This document shows, piece after piece, positions 60,057-64,000 of a stretch of DNA of 64,000 nt. How positions within the stretch are numbered: position 1 is the stretch's first letter; each line of letters begins with the position of its first letter. The stretch is from positions 434,001-498,000 of the forward strand of contig CAXXXQ010000002.1 of assembly GCA_963677355.2 (NCBI GenBank), written 5' to 3'. The notes under the pieces were generated by a model. The model had not been told where the DNA came from. It did no database searches and was given only the letters and a program-made list of their open reading frames with translations. Source of the DNA: Thiomicrorhabdus sp963677355 (GTDB taxonomy: Bacteria > Pseudomonadota > Gammaproteobacteria > Thiomicrospirales > Thiomicrospiraceae). A program made the position numbers and the translations under genes.

Positions 60057-60275
60057 ATGAATCCAGAGAACTTAAAAAAGCTTGTTGAAGTGACAATGCC
60101 TTATGGAAAGTATAAGGGGCGTTTGATTGCTGATTTACCCGGTAATTACCTTAATTGGTTTGCGGCTAAAGGGTTTCCGGCTGGTAATTTAGGGCAATTA
60201 TTGGCTTTGATGCATGAACTGGATCACAATGGTTTAAAACCGCTTTTAGACCCGTTAAGAAAAGAAAGCCGTTAA
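60057..60275 (+). CDS. DUF3820 family protein, copy 2
   Basis: A 72-residue near-twin of the protein at 59570, with VTMPYGKYKGRLIADLPG and WFAAKGFPAGNLG. An open TTG-initiated extension to 60018 is not conserved in copy 1, which has a stop there, so the ATG at 60057 is used. Confidence 0.88.
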   Translation: MNPENLKKLVEVTMPYGKYKGRLIADLPGNYLNWFAAKGFPAGNLGQLLALMHELDHNGLKPLLDPLRKESR

Positions 60276-60303
60276 CAAAAAAAGAGGCAGTACCCAATTA
60301 ATG

Positions 60304-60331
60304 AAAAAGCCCGCATTAAGCAGGCTTTTTT
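60304..60331 (+). terminator. Terminator after DUF3820 copy 2
   Basis: Stem AAAAAGCCCGC / GCAGGCTTTTT with one C-A mismatch and loop ATTAA; a decayed version of the perfect palindrome in unit 1. Confidence 0.75.
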
Positions 60332-60389
60332 GTTAATGAGTCATGAGGCGGGTTAATGAAACTTAAACATTGAACCCCTTAATAGATAA

Positions 60390-61586
60390 CTATTTGGCTT
60401 GCTGGTTTTCTTCGATGAATGTTTCGATCTCATCTCGATAAGCTGCACAAATTTCTTGTGTTAACAGATCCTCTGCAGCAAAAGAGTAATCGGTACTGGT
60501 ATCACCGGTAGCAAAGAAATCACCGCTGACAGCATTTGCATGTGCCTTGGTTGCTTCAAATGAGCAGGCATTGTCAGAGTCTTTATGTACTTCGACGATA
60601 TTGTTGTCGTTAATGGTTACGTTCACTGCGTAATTGTGGTTTTGTGCGAAGTAGGCTTCCATTAAGAACAGTTTATCCCATGCGCGCGGAGTTTTGCCTT
60701 TATGTGTTTTGTCGGCCATGAACTCGATATGTCGTTTCATATTAAGGGCTTGTTCTTCGGTATTGGACTGAATAAACCAAGTGACTTTATAGTTTTCTTC
60801 ATCAAACTCCGGCGCGGGATAAGTCTCTGTGCCGGGTTGGAAATATTCAGCGTGATTTTCCGTTACGTAAGGGATCATCGAACCACCTTGATTTTCGACA
60901 TTACCTTTTGCTGAACGATAACCGTTTTCCCAGCTTGAAACACTGGTAATAAGGTGTTCTTCTGCATCTATGTCAGATACATCCATTTCACCATCGTTAT
61001 CGCTGTCAATGATGCTATTTAGAGTCTCGTCATAGGCAAGCAATTCTTCTTCGTTTATGAGTGTTTCTTGCAGATCGACTGTTTCTGCTTGATTTAATCT
61101 ACTACGAATTTCATTACTGATTTTAATGCCGTTTTCCGGATTGTTATCTTCATCCATTGATTGTAGTAGACGCAACATAAGAGTTGTTTGCGGCTGTAAC
61201 TGACCATCCATCATCAACTGGTGCAAATCCACACTGGAGTAGGAGAAGCCTTCAGTTAAATTAACAGGGGTAACTAAACCGTCTTCAGGAACGGTAGTTG
61301 ATCCTAATACTAATTGCCCAATACGGAATTCGACTTTATCACCGGCTTTATACTTGAACTGTCCATGTTCATCGGTGATTCCAGTCAGTCCTGAAGTAGA
61401 TTCATATTCCAGACCTTCAACTGCGGCATCAATAAAAGAACCGGTTGAGGTGGTTGAAGCTGTTGAAGCCTCTGTTGAAGTTGATTCTGTTGTAGCGCTA
61501 TCTGAGCTTTCTCCGTTACAACCCGCTAAAACTAGGGCTGATACTAAAGCTGTCAGAGGTAAGGTCATTATTTTTTTCGTTTTCAT
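60390..61586 (-). CDS. Lipoprotein with a Ser/Thr-rich linker, unknown function
   Basis: A 398-residue lipoprotein (lipobox VLAGC, Cys23). A low-complexity Ser/Thr linker at 27-49 is followed by a small beta module (FIDAAVEGLEYES, GITDEHGQFKYKAGDKVEFRIGQLVLG) that I have seen at the N terminus of several gammaproteobacterial surface lipoproteins. The remainder has a DSDNDGEMDVSD calcium-loop-like segment and a C-terminal domain with two cysteines. Function unknown. Its 3' end is duplicated at 59903-59986. Confidence 0.8.
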   Translation of the reverse strand: MKTKKIMTLPLTALVSALVLAGCNGESSDSATTESTSTEASTASTTSTGSFIDAAVEGLEYESTSGLTGITDEHGQFKYKAGDKVEFRIGQLVLGSTTVPEDGLVTPVNLTEGFSYSSVDLHQLMMDGQLQPQTTLMLRLLQSMDEDNNPENGIKISNEIRSRLNQAETVDLQETLINEEELLAYDETLNSIIDSDNDGEMDVSDIDAEEHLITSVSSWENGYRSAKGNVENQGGSMIPYVTENHAEYFQPGTETYPAPEFDEENYKVTWFIQSNTEEQALNMKRHIEFMADKTHKGKTPRAWDKLFLMEAYFAQNHNYAVNVTINDNNIVEVHKDSDNACSFEATKAHANAVSGDFFATGDTSTDYSFAAEDLLTQEICAAYRDEIETFIEENQQAK

Positions 61587-61897
61587 CAGTACGTCCTTTT
61601 TGAGTTAAAAATGTAAAATATTTACATAATTTAGACGTAGCTTAATGAAAACGGAGTTTAGAGTCAAATAATTTATAGAGAAAATTTTTGGGTGAGCTAA
61701 TAAAATTAATGGGTAGCTATATCTGGCAAAAGTAGGTAGCCATTTCCGGTTTTACTTTTTTAAAAGCTTTTATCGTAAGGGTAGGAGGGTGAAATTAGCT
61801 GGCTGAACAATCAGGGGTGAAGTTGGTCGTGAATATTAAAATTCGGGTCAATAAGCGTATTTTGATTTGGGAAAAATAACGGCGTTTAAATTTTTAT
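61587..61897. other. Gene-free region upstream of the lipoprotein
   Basis: AT-rich. No coding sequence recognised; it should contain the promoter of the lipoprotein gene. Confidence 0.5.
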
Positions 61898-61919
61898 AGC
61901 CTGCTAATGCAGGCTTTTT
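61898..61919 (+). terminator. Orphan plus-strand terminator
   Basis: A 7-bp stem (AGCCTGC / GCAGGCT) with loop TAAT and a T tract on the plus strand only. No plus-strand gene precedes it, and the adjacent minus-strand gene would read it without a T tail. Confidence 0.65.
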
Positions 61920-61954
61920 CATATTTAGAATTTACTTACTGTCTTCAGTTGTTT

Positions 61955-62845
61955 TTACAACGGCAAAATCAAAACCTTATCTTCATTAAACAGCGGGATC
62001 AGCAAACGATTACGTTTTGTGTCTACATCCATGTCGGCAGGGGAGTTGAGGAACTCGGCGATGGTTTCGTATTCGCCGTTTCTATAGACATCAATCGACG
62101 AGCTTTCCCAGCTGGACATGGCAAGACTGCCATCTTTCAACTTCACTAGGCCATCCAATCTGGCACCGTATGGTTCAGGCATTTCGGTGATCTCGCTTTT
62201 GTCATTCATTTTGATCATTTTTGCGCTGGTGAAAAACACCACGTAGATATCTCCATTGTCATAGAGAATGCCGTTTGGTCGGCCCATGTCGGGATCTTTA
62301 AGGATGGTTTCCACTTTGCCATTGGCCGATACTTTATAGATGGCGTCGGTACCGGAAGCTTCAAACCCCGGTTTCATACCGGTATCGGTGACATAGACGG
62401 TGTCGCCTTCACCAGGGGTAATGCCATTCAAAAAGCTGCTGCCTTTGACGTCGATGGAAGAGAGCTGCTTGCCGCTTGGTAGTTCAAATACTTGGATTTG
62501 AGTGATATCGGCCACATAGAGTTTATTGCCGATAATGGTCATACCTTTAGGAGCGTGTAACTCGACCTTGTCATTGGCGCCATCAATCCATTTGAGGTCA
62601 ATGACTTTACCGTCTGGACTCAGTTTGGAGATAAAACCGTTGTCGTCCGCGTCGAATGGACTGCCGTTGATATTGGTGACCAGATAAACGTCCTGATCGG
62701 CGTAATATTCAACCGATTCCGGCGTTGCAAAACCGACATCGCTGACCATGATTTTTGAGCTTGCAGGGTTAGCGATAGCGGTCGCAGACCACAATGCGGT
62801 CAGTGACGCTAACATTAAGGTTTTAATGTTTTGGGTAGATTTCAT
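61955..62845 (-). CDS. Exported SMP-30/NHL-like beta-propeller protein
   Basis: A 296-residue periplasmic protein with a signal peptide (cleavage likely after AIA, near residue 25) and a six-bladed propeller pattern: PESVEYYADQDVYLVTNI, APKGMTIIGNKLYVAD, LNGITPGEGDTVYVTDTG, RPNGILYDNGDIYVVFF, and LNSPADMDVDTKRNRLLIP. It resembles SMP-30/gluconolactonase-like folds, but ligand and reaction cannot be stated. The ATG at 62845 has AGGAG 6 bases before it. Confidence 0.82.
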   Translation of the reverse strand: MKSTQNIKTLMLASLTALWSATAIANPASSKIMVSDVGFATPESVEYYADQDVYLVTNINGSPFDADDNGFISKLSPDGKVIDLKWIDGANDKVELHAPKGMTIIGNKLYVADITQIQVFELPSGKQLSSIDVKGSSFLNGITPGEGDTVYVTDTGMKPGFEASGTDAIYKVSANGKVETILKDPDMGRPNGILYDNGDIYVVFFTSAKMIKMNDKSEITEMPEPYGARLDGLVKLKDGSLAMSSWESSSIDVYRNGEYETIAEFLNSPADMDVDTKRNRLLIPLFNEDKVLILPL

Positions 62846-63041
62846 AATCAACTCCTAAAAGATGAATGCTTGGGTTAGACGCTAATCACAGCGTTTTGCC
62901 TGTTTATTCTAGCGCGATTTATTGTTATTAATCGCTAGATATAATTACATTTTATGTAGGGTATTTTCTTTTTATAAAGTTAGGTTCTTTCTTAATGTAG
63001 ACTAGAATCGTGACCCATCTAGTAGGAGTACTAGTACTTAT
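62846..63041. other. Divergent intergenic region
   Basis: Holds promoters of the propeller protein and the sensor gene. Near its right end a 6-bp stem CTAGTA/TACTAG has a GGAG loop (63019-63034). Confidence 0.5.
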
Positions 63042-64000
63042 ATGTTCTTTCGAGTTTACCCAATAACTTTACGCGCTCTTCTTTTTTTACTTTTGTTAAT
63101 GATTGCTACCGTTTCCATTTCTCTATGGGTCATTTCCAAGAGTCAGCAAGAGTTTATTCAAAAGCATGCCGATTTTGCTGAACACAGCGTAAAAGCCGCT
63201 GCTAATGAAGTAAAACTGTTAAGAGAGGGGATTATTCGAGGGGCGCGATTCTTTGTCGACCAAGAACAGGATTTGTTGTATAAATTAAGCCAAAATCCTG
63301 GTAATGATGAGTTGGTTCAAGAGATTAGACGTCAGCTTGCCACACATTTTCCTGAGCATTTTTCGTTCACGCTTACTGATCCTGAAGGTGTTCCTTATTA
63401 TGAGGATTATGGTGAGACCATTGGTGAGCTTTGTATGACCAACATCCGTCGGATGTCTGTTGATAAACATCCCGATAAGCTTATCGTCCATCCTGGACCG
63501 GGTGTTTATCATTTTGATGTCATGGTTCCCTGGAGTTATGGCGGCATTCCCCGAGGCATTTTCTTTAAAAGTTACAGATTAGACAAACTCGCTAAACTTT
63601 TATCTATCAGTAAGCCGAATAACCAGAAATTAATTATTGTGCGCCAATCCGAACCAGACTTGATTGAAATAACGGAAGAAGGCGGGCGCGATATTATCGG
63701 TTTATACCGGGATGTACGTTTGACGGCGAATGAGATTGATAGGATTGGAGCGAAACTTCCGTTGGATGACTCCGATTGGGCGTTGGTCTCTATTTATGAT
63801 GAGAGTCTTTTTGAGGATCATTACAAAAACAACTTGTATCCGGCGATTGTATTCTGGGTTATTTTGGTATTACTTGGTTCCGTTTTTGTCTATCTGTTAT
63901 TTAGAGAAGAAAAATCTCGTTTATACGCTGAAAACGAATTACAGAAAGTGAATTCGCACCTGGAAGAAAAAGTAAAAATCAGAACGCAAAGCATTAATGA
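63042..64000 (+). CDS. Membrane sensor protein, 3' end beyond the window
   Basis: An open frame of at least 319 codons running off the window. It starts MFFRVYPITLRALLFLLLLM with a membrane helix (about residues 10-32), then an extracytoplasmic sensor domain of ~235 residues (FTLTDPEGVPYYEDYGE is Cache-like), a second membrane helix (YPAIVFWVILVLLGSVFVYL, about 268-287) and a coiled coil (ENELQKVNSHLEEKVKIRTQ) of the kind that precedes histidine kinase or GGDEF output domains. The output domain is not visible. GGAG lies 14 bases before the ATG, unusually far. Confidence 0.85.
   Translation, partial: MFFRVYPITLRALLFLLLLMIATVSISLWVISKSQQEFIQKHADFAEHSVKAAANEVKLLREGIIRGARFFVDQEQDLLYKLSQNPGNDELVQEIRRQLATHFPEHFSFTLTDPEGVPYYEDYGETIGELCMTNIRRMSVDKHPDKLIVHPGPGVYHFDVMVPWSYGGIPRGIFFKSYRLDKLAKLLSISKPNNQKLIIVRQSEPDLIEITEEGGRDIIGLYRDVRLTANEIDRIGAKLPLDDSDWALVSIYDESLFEDHYKNNLYPAIVFWVILVLLGSVFVYLLFREEKSRLYAENELQKVNSHLEEKVKIRTQSIN

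Larger units (their letters stand above)
60004..60473. repeat. Tandem duplication unit 2
   Basis: The second unit, containing the empty IS target site at its left edge, DUF3820 copy 2, and running into the intact lipoprotein gene. Confidence 0.85.

Noticed and set aside
1..64000. CRISPR arrays, prophage, rRNA or tRNA genes
   Set aside because: I saw no regularly spaced repeats, phage structural genes or RNA gene signatures anywhere in the window.

Overview
The window looks like the chromosome of a free-living gammaproteobacterium, most plausibly a sulfur oxidiser near Thiomicrorhabdus, Hydrogenovibrio or Thiomicrospira. This is inferred from conserved gammaproteobacterial gene neighbourhoods (lpxH-ppiB/cysS, mltD-gloB-yafS-like-rnhA, bamD/rluD-pgeF, nadC/ampD, rppH, aceE-aceF-lpdA), an ETHE1-type persulfide dioxygenase, and duplicated DUF1538 membrane genes with a P-II-like partner. 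No rRNA, tRNA or CRISPR array was seen.

Layout. 1-3.8 kb: 3' part of argG, pgpA, a rhodanese, a frameshifted dicarboxylate/cation symporter and a small unknown. 3.9-9.9 kb: lpxH, two cyclophilins, cysS, a candidate small RNA and slt. 10-16 kb: mltD, gloB, a methyltransferase, rnhA, dnaQ, a SlyD-like FKBP and a persulfide dioxygenase. 16-26 kb: hrpA, a lipid-anchored cytochrome c, a split ZIP-like transporter with two cNMP-fold domains inserted, and pta-ackA. 26.8-30.2 kb: three small exported proteins, a diguanylate cyclase, an FKBP and a PP0621-like protein. 30.4-37 kb: sucCD, nadE, bamD, rluD, pgeF. 37.1-39.5 kb: a four-gene unit of two DUF1538 membrane proteins, a P-II-like protein and a CBS pair. 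39.5-49 kb: a CPA2 antiporter, nadC, ampD, a tandem Cache protein, a Cys-rich miniprotein, flavodoxin, ferritin, a HAD phosphatase and rppH. 49.2-55.3 kb: the pyruvate dehydrogenase operon behind a structured leader.

55.3-60.5 kb is the accessory part. An AT-rich island holds a nucleotidyltransferase-fold protein overlapping a coiled-coil partner, then a four-helix membrane protein. It is followed by an IS1111-group IS110 element whose downstream non-coding end carries a bridge-RNA-like loop that matches its own insertion site, and by a ~487-bp tandem duplication of a DUF3820 gene with the 3' end of a neighbouring lipoprotein gene. 60.4-64 kb: that lipoprotein, an exported beta-propeller protein, and the 5' part of a membrane sensor that runs off the window.

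Most of the window is core metabolism (arginine, cysteine charging, acetate, succinyl-CoA, NAD, pyruvate dehydrogenase) and envelope maintenance. The strongest leads for new biology are the bridge-RNA element with both occupied and empty sites, the NTase/coiled-coil module, the DUF1538/P-II/CBS unit, the ZIP-cNMP-fold fusion, the candidate small RNA after cysS and the aceE leader. All calls come from reading the sequence; no database search was run.
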